In this document: positions 16,624 to 24,057 of the stretch, piece after piece
Position numbering within the stretch: the stretch's first letter is position 1
Layout of the letters: the number at the start of each line of letters is the position of its first letter
Source of the DNA: an uncultured Treponema sp.
GTDB taxonomy: Bacteria > Spirochaetota > Spirochaetia > Treponematales > Treponemataceae
Length of the DNA: 33,409 bases
Assembly (NCBI GenBank): GCA_937923945.1
Contig: CALDWC010000118.1
Coordinates: 1 to 33,409 of the forward strand
Direction of reading: 5' to 3'
The notes under the pieces: model-generated
The model's database searches: none
What the model was told of the DNA's origin: nothing
The model's input: only the letters and a program-made list of their open reading frames with translations
Position numbers and translations under genes: made by a program

Positions 16624-19600
16624 CTAATGCACCAATTCACCGTTTTTTTCTTTTTCGATAAGTGCATCATCCCGTTCGGTTAACCCGAGCGGCTGTCCTT
16701 TTGAGTCAAAAATCCTGAAATCCAATGCCAAGCCGCGAAGTTCCTGAACCAAAACATTGAAAGATTCGGGAATACCGGCCGAAGTGGACGGCTCGCCCTT
16801 GACAATAGCTTCATATATTTTTGAACGCCCCTGCATATCATCACTTTTAATCGTTAAAAATTCCTGTAACGTATTCGCCGCCCCGTAGGCTTCCAACGCC
16901 CACACTTCCATTTCACCCAAACGCTGACCGCCGAACTGCGCCTTACCGCCGAGCGGCTGCTGCGTTACAAGCGAATACGGTCCCGTTGAACGGGCGTGCA
17001 TTTTATCGTCAACCAAGTGGTGGAGCTTCAAAAAGTAAATGACGCCGACAAAAACCTGATTTTTAAATCGTTCGCCCGTTCTGCCGTCTCGCACCCATTG
17101 CTCCGAATTAATCGGCAAACCCGCTTCTTTGAGCTTTTCCTGTATTTGCTCGGTGGTCGGCGACTGGAAAACCGGTGATTCATACCACTCATCCAGCTTT
17201 ACCCCTGCCAAACCAAGTTCCGACTCCAAAATTTGTCCGACATTCATTCGCGACGGAATACCGAGCGGATTTAAGCACACATCAAGCGGCGTACCGTCTT
17301 CCAAGTATGGCATATCCTCTTCGGGTAAAATTTTTGCAACAACACCTTTATTACCGTGTCGTCCTGCCATTTTATCGCCTTCGCGCAGTTTTCGCTTGGT
17401 TGCGATTAACACTTTAACCACTTCGTCAACGCCCGGATTTAAATCATCTCCCGCTGAACGTTTTAAACGCTGAATATCGATAACGGTTCCTTCAATACCG
17501 TGCGGCACCCGAAGCGACGAATCCCGCACATCCTTGGATTTTTCACCGAAGATTGAATTTAATAATTTATATTCCGGTGTGGTATCCGTTTCGTTTTTAG
17601 GCGTAATTTTTCCGACCAAAATATCACCGGATTTTACCTTTGCCCCGATGCGGATAATTCCTTCCGTATCCAACTGATCCAAACTCTTTTCAGAACGGTT
17701 CGGAATGTCGGCAGTTAATTTTTCAAGTCCCAATTTCGTTTCACGCACTTCAATCATAAACTCTTTAATATGAATTGAAGTAAACATATCTTCTTTTACC
17801 ACACGTTGAGAAATCAAAACGGCGTCTTCATAGTTATACCCATACCACGGTACAAAACCGACCAAAATATTCCGTCCCAGCGCAAGTTCGCCTTTGTACG
17901 TTGCCGGTCCGTCGGCAATCGCATCGCCTTCATTGATTTTTTGACCGGGGGCGACAATCGGTTTTTGATGATAACAAGTATCCTGGTTTGTCCGCTGATA
18001 TTTTTGCAACTCATAAGTATCTTCAGTCGGCTCATCCTTCGCTTTCGATTTCCGTTCAATCACGATTTTATCGGAGGAAACATAGGTCACGGTTCCCGCA
18101 TATTTTGCCTTAACGATAACGCCGGAATCGTATGCACACTTTCCTTCCATACCGGTACCAACCCGCGGCGGCTCCGGGAACAAAAGCGGAACGCCCTGCC
18201 GCTGCATGTTTGAGCCCATGAGGGTTCGGTTCGCATCATCATGCTCCAAAAACGGAATGAGCGATGCAGAAACCGAAACGATTTGTTTCGGTGAAACGTC
18301 CATGTACTGAATATCCTTCGGACTACGGGAAGTATAATCGCCCTGACGACGGCACGAAACCAAATCGGTTGCAAACTTTCCGTCGTCCTGAACAGCAACG
18401 GAGTTTTGCGCAATGTAATATTTATCTTCATCAATCGCCGTTAAGTAGTCGACCTTACCGGTTACCGTTCCATTCTCTACCTTTACGTAAGGAACTTCCA
18501 AAAAGCCGTAATCATTAACGCGTGCATAGTTTGCGAGCGAAACAATCAAACCGATGTTCTGCCCTTCCGGCGTTTCAACCGGACACATACGTCCGTAGTG
18601 CGTATAGTGAACATCGCGAACTTCAAAACCCGCCCGCTCACGTGAAAGACCGCCCGGTCCCAATGCACTCAATCGGCGCTTGTGGGTAAGTTCCGCGAGC
18701 GGATTTACCTGATCCATAAATTGCGAAAGCTGACTTGAACCGAAAAATTCTTTCAAAGCGGCAACAATCGGTTTAATCGAAATGAGGTCTTGCGGCTTGA
18801 GCGTTTCAAGTTCTTTTTGGCTCATGCGATCTGAGGCAATACGCGCCATGCGTGAAAACGCCGTTTTGAGCGTCGTCGTTAAAAATTCACCGACGGCACG
18901 AATGCGTCGATTCCCCAAATGGTCAATATCATCAATGGAATTTTTACCGTCGAACACTTCAATCAAGTATTTCATCGTTTCCGTAATATCAGCGGAAATT
19001 AACGTCGAAGTGCTTACGTCATCCTGATAGTCAAACTTTTTGTTAATTTTGTACCGCCCTACCCGTCCCAAATCATATCGGCGAGTCGAAAAATAGAGCG
19101 ACTCCAAATCTTTTGCCGCATCTTCAATCGTCATCGGATTCCCCGGCTGCAGCGATTGATACACCAACGAAATTGCGTCCTCGAATGTCGGTTCATCAAA
19201 CGCCATCGGGTCGGGAGTATATTTCATTTCTTCCCGTTCAAAACAGTTGATAATAATCGGGGAGTCAAGCGAACCTTCCGCTTCAAAATCAATAACGGAA
19301 ATCTCGGTAATACCGAGCTGTACCATTTCATCGATATTGTGCGGGTGAATTTTTGCACCGGCTTGATACAGTTTTTTTTGTTCTCCCGCTTCATCGGTTA
19401 TGAACACGTCTTTTGCTAAAATACTGCCGGTAATCGTGTCATAGTCAGCAGTATTATTTGTAACGGCAACTTGCTTCGTTTTATAAAACGCTTCAATAAT
19501 TTTTTCACGAGTATCAAAAATGCGTACCCGTTTTTCAGTTCCGTCACTGTTTTTTTCAGCAGTTGCAAAACTGATTGCACGCAAAAACATTGTTGCCAAA

Positions 19601-20190
19601 ATTTTTTTCTTTCTGTCCAGTTTTGCAAAAATTAAATTATTTTTTTGATCAATTTCAAATTCCAACCAGGTGCCGCGATACGGGATAATGCGGCTGGAGT
19701 ACACACCCTTGTCATGAGAGAAAATAACGCCCGGTGAACGGTGAATTTGCGCAACGACAACCCGTTCGGCGCCGTTTATGATAAAAGTTCCGCGGTCGGT
19801 CATCAGCGGAATATCGCCCAAGTAAATTTCCTTGCGGCGGATTTCATGAGTTTCGGTAAACACCAAGTCAATTTCCGCTTTCAGCGGCACCGCATAGGAA
19901 AGACCTTTTTGTTTACATTCAATTTCGGAAAATTTTATGCTGTCATAATCCAAAGAATAATTTCTAAATTCAAGCCGCATATCTCCGGTCGGGCTTTCAA
20001 TCGGAAACGTTGTTTCAAAAACATCCTTTAATCCGATTTCTTCATGACTGTCGCTTTTGTCGCCTTCAATTCCCGACAAAAACATTTTATATGAATTACG
20101 CTGAGTTTCAATTAAGTCCGGAAGGTCCAAAAAACTTTGAATATTTTTACCCAAATACTTCCGTTTGATTTCTTTTTCGTTTGCTAACAT
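16624..20190 (-). CDS. rpoB: DNA-directed RNA polymerase subunit beta
   Basis: The beta subunit, 1188 aa from the chosen start. I chose the ATG at 20190 (MLANEKEIKRKYLGKN) over one 96 nt upstream, because GGTGGGG precedes it and the upstream extension would run through the rplL-rpoB terminator. The frame is intact to DALIEKEKNGELVH. Key regions are the rifampicin pocket FFGSSQLSQFMDQ.NPLAELTHKRRLSALGPGG, GRMCPVETPEGQNIGLI, KMAGRHGNKGVV and FGGQRLGEMEVWALEAYGA. In E. coli numbering, position 531 is Ser, but 518 is Val (Asn in E. coli) and 522 is Ala (Ser in E. coli). It follows rplL by 159 nt, which holds an attenuator. Confidence 0.98.
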   Translation of the reverse strand: MLANEKEIKRKYLGKNIQSFLDLPDLIETQRNSYKMFLSGIEGDKSDSHEEIGLKDVFETTFPIESPTGDMRLEFRNYSLDYDSIKFSEIECKQKGLSYAVPLKAEIDLVFTETHEIRRKEIYLGDIPLMTDRGTFIINGAERVVVAQIHRSPGVIFSHDKGVYSSRIIPYRGTWLEFEIDQKNNLIFAKLDRKKKILATMFLRAISFATAEKNSDGTEKRVRIFDTREKIIEAFYKTKQVAVTNNTADYDTITGSILAKDVFITDEAGEQKKLYQAGAKIHPHNIDEMVQLGITEISVIDFEAEGSLDSPIIINCFEREEMKYTPDPMAFDEPTFEDAISLVYQSLQPGNPMTIEDAAKDLESLYFSTRRYDLGRVGRYKINKKFDYQDDVSTSTLISADITETMKYLIEVFDGKNSIDDIDHLGNRRIRAVGEFLTTTLKTAFSRMARIASDRMSQKELETLKPQDLISIKPIVAALKEFFGSSQLSQFMDQVNPLAELTHKRRLSALGPGGLSRERAGFEVRDVHYTHYGRMCPVETPEGQNIGLIVSLANYARVNDYGFLEVPYVKVENGTVTGKVDYLTAIDEDKYYIAQNSVAVQDDGKFATDLVSCRRQGDYTSRSPKDIQYMDVSPKQIVSVSASLIPFLEHDDANRTLMGSNMQRQGVPLLFPEPPRVGTGMEGKCAYDSGVIVKAKYAGTVTYVSSDKIVIERKSKAKDEPTEDTYELQKYQRTNQDTCYHQKPIVAPGQKINEGDAIADGPATYKGELALGRNILVGFVPWYGYNYEDAVLISQRVVKEDMFTSIHIKEFMIEVRETKLGLEKLTADIPNRSEKSLDQLDTEGIIRIGAKVKSGDILVGKITPKNETDTTPEYKLLNSIFGEKSKDVRDSSLRVPHGIEGTVIDIQRLKRSAGDDLNPGVDEVVKVLIATKRKLREGDKMAGRHGNKGVVAKILPEEDMPYLEDGTPLDVCLNPLGIPSRMNVGQILESELGLAGVKLDEWYESPVFQSPTTEQIQEKLKEAGLPINSEQWVRDGRTGERFKNQVFVGVIYFLKLHHLVDDKMHARSTGPYSLVTQQPLGGKAQFGGQRLGEMEVWALEAYGAANTLQEFLTIKSDDMQGRSKIYEAIVKGEPSTSAGIPESFNVLVQELRGLALDFRIFDSKGQPLGLTERDDALIEKEKNGELVH

Positions 20191-20265
20191 TTTAAACCCC
20201 ACCAAGTTAACAAGATACATGCAACTTACGTACACGGTCAGCGATACTGATACGCGCCGTTCAAC

Positions 20266-20314
20266 CACAAAAAGACTTCCTAGCAAAACTCTTTTTCAGA
20301 GGTTAGGAAGTCTT
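20266..20314 (-). terminator. intrinsic terminator/attenuator between rplL and rpoB
   Basis: On the minus strand, AAGACTTCCTA (20304-20314) pairs with TAGGAAGTCTT (20272-20282) and is followed by TTTTGTGG. The loop is about 21 nt. It lies about 36 nt after the rplL stop and about 75 nt before the rpoB start. By position it matches the partial terminator that lets L12 be made in excess of beta in other bacteria; the function here is inferred. Confidence 0.8.
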
Positions 20315-20349
20315 ATTAATCAAAAATTTACTGAAGTATGCCGTTTCGA

Positions 20350-20730
20350 TTAAGCAATTTCAACATCAGCTCCGGCAGCAACAAGAGCTTCCTTGATTTT
20401 GTTTGCTTCTTCTTTTGATACATCTTCTTTAACAACTTTCGGAGCGCCTTCTACCAATTCTTTAGCTTCTTTCAAGCCCAAGCCCGGTACGAGGTTGCGG
20501 ATTTCCTTAATAACCGCGATTTTTTTGCCCGGATCTGCCAAGCCTTTCAGGGTTACCGTGAACTCCGTTTTTTCTTCGGCAGCAGGTGCGGCAGCACCGG
20601 CAACAACTGCTACAGGAGCAGCTGCAGTTACACCGAATTTTTCTTCCATCGCTTTAATAAGCTCCGACAGCTCAAGGATTGTTTTTCCCTCGATCGCTTC
20701 AATAATTTGTTCGTTTGTTAAAGTTGCCAT
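20350..20730 (-). CDS. rplL: 50S ribosomal protein L7/L12
   Basis: A stalk protein, present in several copies per ribosome, that recruits and activates translational GTPases. The 126-aa length is standard. The N-terminal dimerisation helices (residues 1-32) are followed by an Ala/Pro/Val-rich hinge (TAAAPVAVVAGAAAPAAEEKT), then the globular domain with FTVTLKGLADPGKKIAVIKEIRNLVPGLGLKEAKELVEGAPKVVKEDV. AAGGAGA precedes the ATG. It is 161 nt from rplJ; that gap contains a short palindromic repeat. A terminator/attenuator follows. Confidence 0.97.
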   Translation of the reverse strand: MATLTNEQIIEAIEGKTILELSELIKAMEEKFGVTAAAPVAVVAGAAAPAAEEKTEFTVTLKGLADPGKKIAVIKEIRNLVPGLGLKEAKELVEGAPKVVKEDVSKEEANKIKEALVAAGADVEIA

Positions 20731-20858
20731 TATCTTCTCCTTAAAATACCCGCGGAACAGGGGCTACTCACTGAAGCCTGAACCGCACAAATTTATTTTT
20801 TTTTCGTAAAAATACAAGCGAACCAAAATCCACCTGTAAACCGTCATTACAAAAGCAC

Positions 20859-20883
20859 GGATTAATTCTCAATTGAATTATCC
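20859..20883. repeat. short palindromic repeat, copy 1 (rplJ-rplL gap)
   Basis: GGAT/ATCC and AATTC/GAATT arms with one bulged T, immediately downstream of rplJ. The core AATTCTCAATTGAATTA recurs at 28960-28976 with one difference (G for A), and similarity continues for a few bases (…CAG..CC). A small AT-rich palindrome of unknown role. Confidence 0.5.
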
Positions 20884-20891
20884 AGCGCCTC

Positions 20892-21401
20892 TTATGCCTC
20901 TTTTTCGCCTTTATCTACAATCGCTTGCAAAGTTCGTACAAACTTGGAAGTTGTTGCGTTGAGCGTCGACATAAACATAGAAATAAGCTGCTTTTTGCCC
21001 GGCAATTTTGAATAAGCTTCAATTTTTTTCGCATCATAAAATTCACCGTCAACAACAGCGCATTTCACTACCAAAGCAGGTGCAGTTTCGTTAAAGTCGA
21101 AAATTGTTTTTGCGGCTTCATTTGCTTCACCGGAAACAAACGCAATCGCAACCGGACCGACCAAGTGTTCTGCAACGCCTTCGATTTTTAAGTTTTCACA
21201 TGCAATACGCGCAAAATTGTTGCGCACAATTTTGAACTTTGTATCGTTTTCGCGCAATTTTTTCCGTAAATCCGTCATCTGCAGTACTGTCATACCGCGA
21301 TATTCGGTAACAATGAGTGAAGACGCATTTTTCAACTCATCAGTCAACTGCTGTATTGCATTTTGTTTTATCTCTTTCGGATTTTTTGTTCTTAACGCCA
21401 T
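20892..21401 (-). CDS. rplJ: 50S ribosomal protein L10
   Basis: The stalk base protein that binds 23S rRNA and anchors L7/L12 dimers. It also represses its own operon in many bacteria. 169 aa. Typical segments are LIVTEYRGMTVLQMTDLRKKLRE and KIVRNNFARIAC, and the C-terminal helix (RTLQAIVDKGEKEA) binds L12. The start lies 1 nt after the rplA stop, and its ribosome-binding site GGAGAG is formed by the last codons of rplA, so translation is coupled. With no rplA-rplJ spacer, a conventional L10 leader structure is absent. Confidence 0.97.
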   Translation of the reverse strand: MALRTKNPKEIKQNAIQQLTDELKNASSLIVTEYRGMTVLQMTDLRKKLRENDTKFKIVRNNFARIACENLKIEGVAEHLVGPVAIAFVSGEANEAAKTIFDFNETAPALVVKCAVVDGEFYDAKKIEAYSKLPGKKQLISMFMSTLNATTSKFVRTLQAIVDKGEKEA

Positions 21402-21402
21402 A

Positions 21403-22083
21403 CTACTCTCCTATCGTGTTGTTTACCCAAACACCGGGACCCATAGTTGAACTGATTGAAACGGATTGAACAAAATCAACCTTTGCTTCCGCCGGTTTTT
21501 TTCGATCAATTTCACTTAAAACCGCCGAAATATTTTCAACAATTTTGTTTGAATCCATCGAAACTTTTCCGATCGCCAAATGAACCACTCCGCCTTTGTC
21601 TGCACGGAATTCAGTACGACCTTTTTTCAAGGCGTTAATCGTTGCCGTAATATCGGTTGCAACCGTCCCCGATTTCGGGTTCGGCATTAAACCGCGTCGA
21701 CCCAATACCGGTCCGAGACGTCCGACATCACGCATCATATCGGGAGTTGCCACCGCAATATCAAAATCCAACCAACCACCCTTCACTTTTTCAATGTACT
21801 CGGCAGAACCGGCATACGCCGCTCCGGCATTTAAGGCTTCCTGAACTTTATCATCGGTACAAAACACTAAAATTTTCTTTTCGCCGCGGAATTGGTGCGG
21901 CAACACAACAGTGTCACGAAGTGTTTGCCCCTTATCCAATTTAACTCGAACATGAAGCTCAACGGTTTCATCAAACTTCGCAAACTTAATCGACTTTACC
22001 AAGTCAACCGCTTTGTCGAGGCTATAGGTGTCGGTTCTCGAAACTTTTGACAAGGATTCGTTATATTTTTTTCCGTGCTTCAT
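21403..22083 (-). CDS. rplA: 50S ribosomal protein L1
   Basis: Forms the L1 stalk that moves deacylated tRNA out of the E site, and in many bacteria represses the rplKA mRNA. 226 aa. Typical segments are MKHGKKYNESLSKV, ETVELHVRVKLDKGQTLRDTVVLPHQFRGEKKILVF, and GPVLGRRGLMPNPKSGTVATDI. The ATG overlaps the rplK stop by 1 nt (TAATG), so translation is coupled. Confidence 0.98.
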   Translation of the reverse strand: MKHGKKYNESLSKVSRTDTYSLDKAVDLVKSIKFAKFDETVELHVRVKLDKGQTLRDTVVLPHQFRGEKKILVFCTDDKVQEALNAGAAYAGSAEYIEKVKGGWLDFDIAVATPDMMRDVGRLGPVLGRRGLMPNPKSGTVATDITATINALKKGRTEFRADKGGVVHLAIGKVSMDSNKIVENISAVLSEIDRKKPAEAKVDFVQSVSISSTMGPGVWVNNTIGE

Positions 22084-22514
22084 TATCGTTCAACCTCCAC
22101 GCCCATACTTCTTGCCGTTCCCGCTACAATTTTCTTTGCAGCCTCAATGTCATTCGCGTTGAGGTCAGGCAATTTTTTCGCTGCGATTTCTTCCAAGTCC
22201 TTTTTTGAAAGTTTTCCGACTTTGTTCAACAGGGCATTGTCAGAACCTTTTTCGATTTTGCAGGCTTTTTTAATTAACACAGCGGCAGGCGGAGTTTTTA
22301 ACTCAAATGTAAAACTCTTGTCGCTGTACACGGTCACAATGACCGGAATAATCAAACCCGGCTCCATTGACTTTGTGCGATCATTAAATTGCTGCACAAA
22401 CTGCGGTGCACTCACGCCGTGCGGACTCAACGCGGGTCCGACAGGAGGCGCAGGAGTAGCTTTTCCGGCAGGGCACTGGAGTTTCACCTGCGCCGTCACC
22501 TTTTTTTTCGCCAT
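22083..22514 (-). CDS. rplK: 50S ribosomal protein L11
   Basis: Binds the GTPase-associated centre of 23S rRNA and is the target region of thiostrepton and of RelA sensing. 143 aa. Typical segments are LQCPAGKATPAPPVGPALSPHGVSAPQFVQQFN and VIVTVYSDKSFTFELKTPPAAVLIKKA. The second position in GPALSPHGV differs slightly from the common GPALGQHGV. GAAGGAGAAAT precedes the ATG. It is 104 nt from nusG; a hairpin lies in that gap. Confidence 0.97.
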   Translation of the reverse strand: MAKKKVTAQVKLQCPAGKATPAPPVGPALSPHGVSAPQFVQQFNDRTKSMEPGLIIPVIVTVYSDKSFTFELKTPPAAVLIKKACKIEKGSDNALLNKVGKLSKKDLEEIAAKKLPDLNANDIEAAKKIVAGTARSMGVEVER

Positions 22515-22579
22515 CTATTTCTCCTTCTGGTACAAACGGAATTTCTTCCTCCCATAATTTCCAACTCGTTACATATATA

Positions 22580-22610
22580 TGTCTCGGTAAAATTCACTTT
22601 TACGGAGACA
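22580..22610 (-). promoter_or_regulatory. hairpin in the nusG-rplK spacer
   Basis: The arms TGTCTC.GTAAAA and TTTTAC.GAGACA pair over 13 positions with one central mismatch around a 5-nt loop, starting 8 nt after the nusG stop. No T run follows on the minus strand, so this is not a typical terminator. It could be a processing site, a pausing signal, or part of a ribosomal-protein-controlled leader. The role is not determined. Confidence 0.5.
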
Positions 22611-22618
22611 CGTTTATT

Positions 22619-23182
22619 TTAAATCAATTCAATCTGTGAAGCATCCACTTCGACCGGCGTGATACGCCCAAAAATTGTCACTAAAACTCGTAATTTATTT
22701 TTATCCGGCATAATTTCACCGATCGTACCCGAAAAACTGACAAACGGACCGTCAATGATTTTTACTTTATCACCGGCATTATACACATGTGATTTTAACG
22801 ATGTCTTATCGGATTTAATTTCACCGGTTTTTTGTAGAATCTCTTTTGCTTCATCCGCCGAAATAGGAACCGGACGCGCATTACCGCCGGTTGTTCCCAA
22901 AAACCCGCTCACGCCGGGAATCCGTTTCAGCTTTGAACACACTTCGCGCCAACCGAGCTCCGGTAAATCCATCTCAACAAGCAAATATCCGGGAAGAAAA
23001 ACCTTTTTGGTTTCTTTCTTTTTTCCGGTTTTTGTCGTTGACGTTATCGTTTCTTCCGGAATGCTCAAATCGGTAATCACATCGGATGACAAACTGCCGC
23101 GTTCAAGCAAAACACGAATCGCTTGTTCGATTTTACGTTCATATCCGGCATACGTGTGCAGTATATACCATTCTTTTGCCAT
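22619..23182 (-). CDS. nusG: transcription termination/antitermination protein NusG
   Basis: Binds RNA polymerase and links it to Rho or to the ribosome. 187 aa. The N-terminal NGN domain begins MAKEWYILHTYAGYERKIEQAI and includes FLPGYLLVEMDL and RIPGVSGFLG. The C-terminal KOW domain is GDKVKIIDGPFVSFSGTIGEIMPDKNKLRVLVTIFGR, and the ending VEVDASQIELI is typical. It starts 7 nt after secE. Confidence 0.97.
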   Translation of the reverse strand: MAKEWYILHTYAGYERKIEQAIRVLLERGSLSSDVITDLSIPEETITSTTKTGKKKETKKVFLPGYLLVEMDLPELGWREVCSKLKRIPGVSGFLGTTGGNARPVPISADEAKEILQKTGEIKSDKTSLKSHVYNAGDKVKIIDGPFVSFSGTIGEIMPDKNKLRVLVTIFGRITPVEVDASQIELI

Positions 23183-23189
23183 AATAAAC

Positions 23190-23366
23190 CTAAAACAGCC
23201 AGTTTATTCCGGCGACGAACAATGCGTCAAGCAAGCCTAAAAAAATTGCAATGAAAAACGTCGAAAGCAACACCAGTTTAAGCGAAGTTAAAACTTCGGG
23301 GAATGCCGGCCAAACAACTTTTTTTAATTCTGCATAAGATTCTTTAAAAAAATTAATCAGTTTCAT
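23190..23366 (-). CDS. secE: preprotein translocase subunit SecE
   Basis: A small membrane subunit of the SecYEG channel. I translated it by hand: 58 aa, MKLINFFKESYAELKKVVWP then AFPEVLTSLKLVLLSTFFIA and a hydrophobic end finishing in GINWLF. The amphipathic N-terminal helix with ELKKVVWP and one transmembrane helix are the hallmarks of the short bacterial SecE. GAGGA precedes the ATG by 6-7 nt. It lies between tRNA-Trp and nusG, the usual place for secE. Confidence 0.95.
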   Translation of the reverse strand: MKLINFFKESYAELKKVVWPAFPEVLTSLKLVLLSTFFIAIFLGLLDALFVAGINWLF

Positions 23367-23400
23367 TCTATCCTCAAGTAAAGAATTTTACGTATGAAAC

Positions 23401-23472
23401 AGGCCAAGAAGGACTCGAACCCTCAACATTCGGTTTTGGAGACCGACACTCTACCATTGGAGTTATTGGCCT
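23401..23472 (-). tRNA. trnW: tRNA-Trp (anticodon CCA)
   Basis: A full cloverleaf on the minus strand, 72 nt without an encoded CCA end. The acceptor stem AGGCCAA/TTGGCCT, the D stem ACTC/GAGT, the anticodon stem TCGGT/ACCGA with loop CTCCAAA, and the T loop TTCGAGT are all present. The anticodon CCA is at 23437-23439. It lies between rpmG and secE and is co-transcribed with them. Confidence 0.95.
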
Positions 23473-23559
23473 AAGAGTACTTGTTGAGAAAACCAATCTA
23501 AAACATCGATTCGTTTTCCGAACAAGTAGCGGTTTTTACGTAAAAACAACCGCAAAAAT

Positions 23560-23730
23560 TTATTTGATTTTTGTTTCTTTATGGAGCGTATGCTTGTGAT
23601 CAAACGGACAATACTTCATAAACTCAAGTTTTCCTTGAATATTTTTTCTGTTTTTTGAAGTCGTGTAATTTTTTCGTTTGCATTCACTGCACTGAAGCGC
23701 AACAAGTTCAACCGATGTTTTTTTTGCCAT
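23560..23730 (-). CDS. rpmG: 50S ribosomal protein L33
   Basis: Translated by hand: 56 aa, starting MAKKTSVELVALQCSECKRK and continuing NYTTSKNRKNIQGKLEFMKY, then CPFDHKHTLHKETKIK. It is a large-subunit protein near the E site. Cys14 and Cys17 form the first half of the zinc ribbon. The second half keeps Cys41, but the expected fourth cysteine is Asp44, with His45 next to it. Zinc binding may therefore use Cys3-Asp/His or be lost. GGAGGATTTT precedes the ATG. It is located between tRNA-Thr and tRNA-Trp. Confidence 0.95.
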   Translation of the reverse strand: MAKKTSVELVALQCSECKRKNYTTSKNRKNIQGKLEFMKYCPFDHKHTLHKETKIK

Positions 23731-23753
23731 AAAATCCTCCGCAATTTTTCCAA

Positions 23754-23825
23754 GCTCCCGAGCAGAATCGAACTGCTGACCCCAACCTTACCATGGTTGT
23801 GCTCTGCCGTCTGAGCTACAGGAGC
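23754..23825 (-). tRNA. trnT: tRNA-Thr (anticodon GGT)
   Basis: A cloverleaf on the minus strand, 72 nt without CCA. The acceptor stem is GCTCCTG/CGGGAGC, the D arm contains GCTC/GAGC, the anticodon stem CAACC/GGTTG carries loop ATGGTAA, and the T arm is AGCAG/CTGCT with TTCGATT. The anticodon GGT is at 23790-23792. It is the first gene of the rpl-rpo transcription unit. Confidence 0.95.
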
Positions 23826-23865
23826 ATAGTACACCGTATAAAATACCGTGTTTATAAGTTTTAGC

Positions 23866-23894
23866 ACAATATCAAAAAAAAACATTTTTGTCAA
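23866..23894 (-). promoter_or_regulatory. main promoter of the tRNA-Thr-rpmG-tRNA-Trp-secE-nusG-rpl-rpo unit
   Basis: On the minus strand: a perfect -35 TTGACA (23889-23894), a 17-bp spacer and -10 TATTGT (23866-23871). The expected start is near 23859, about 34 nt before the tRNA-Thr 5' end. This is the best consensus promoter in the window, as expected for a highly expressed unit. Confidence 0.75.
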
Positions 23895-24057
23895 GTACTT
23901 TTGAAAAAAACTTTAACATTTTTTTATAAAAACTTTTTGAAAGGCTTTGAAAAAACAACAAATTAAAAAAATATCGAATTTTCATAGTTTTCCCCTTTTA
24001 TTTTTTTTAAACTTATTTTATAATTGAAGCGCTTTGAAAAACTAATAGGAAGAGCAG

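Noticed and set aside
20191..20286. 32-residue N-terminal extension of RpoB
   Set aside because: The extension overlaps the rplL-rpoB terminator and has no ribosome-binding site. The ATG at 20190 has GGTGGGG and gives the expected N-terminus.
23616..23894. 88-92 codon minus-strand open frame containing PVAQTAEHNHGKVGVSSSILLG
   Set aside because: It is the translation of tRNA-Thr and part of rpmG in another frame, a common false gene over tRNAs.
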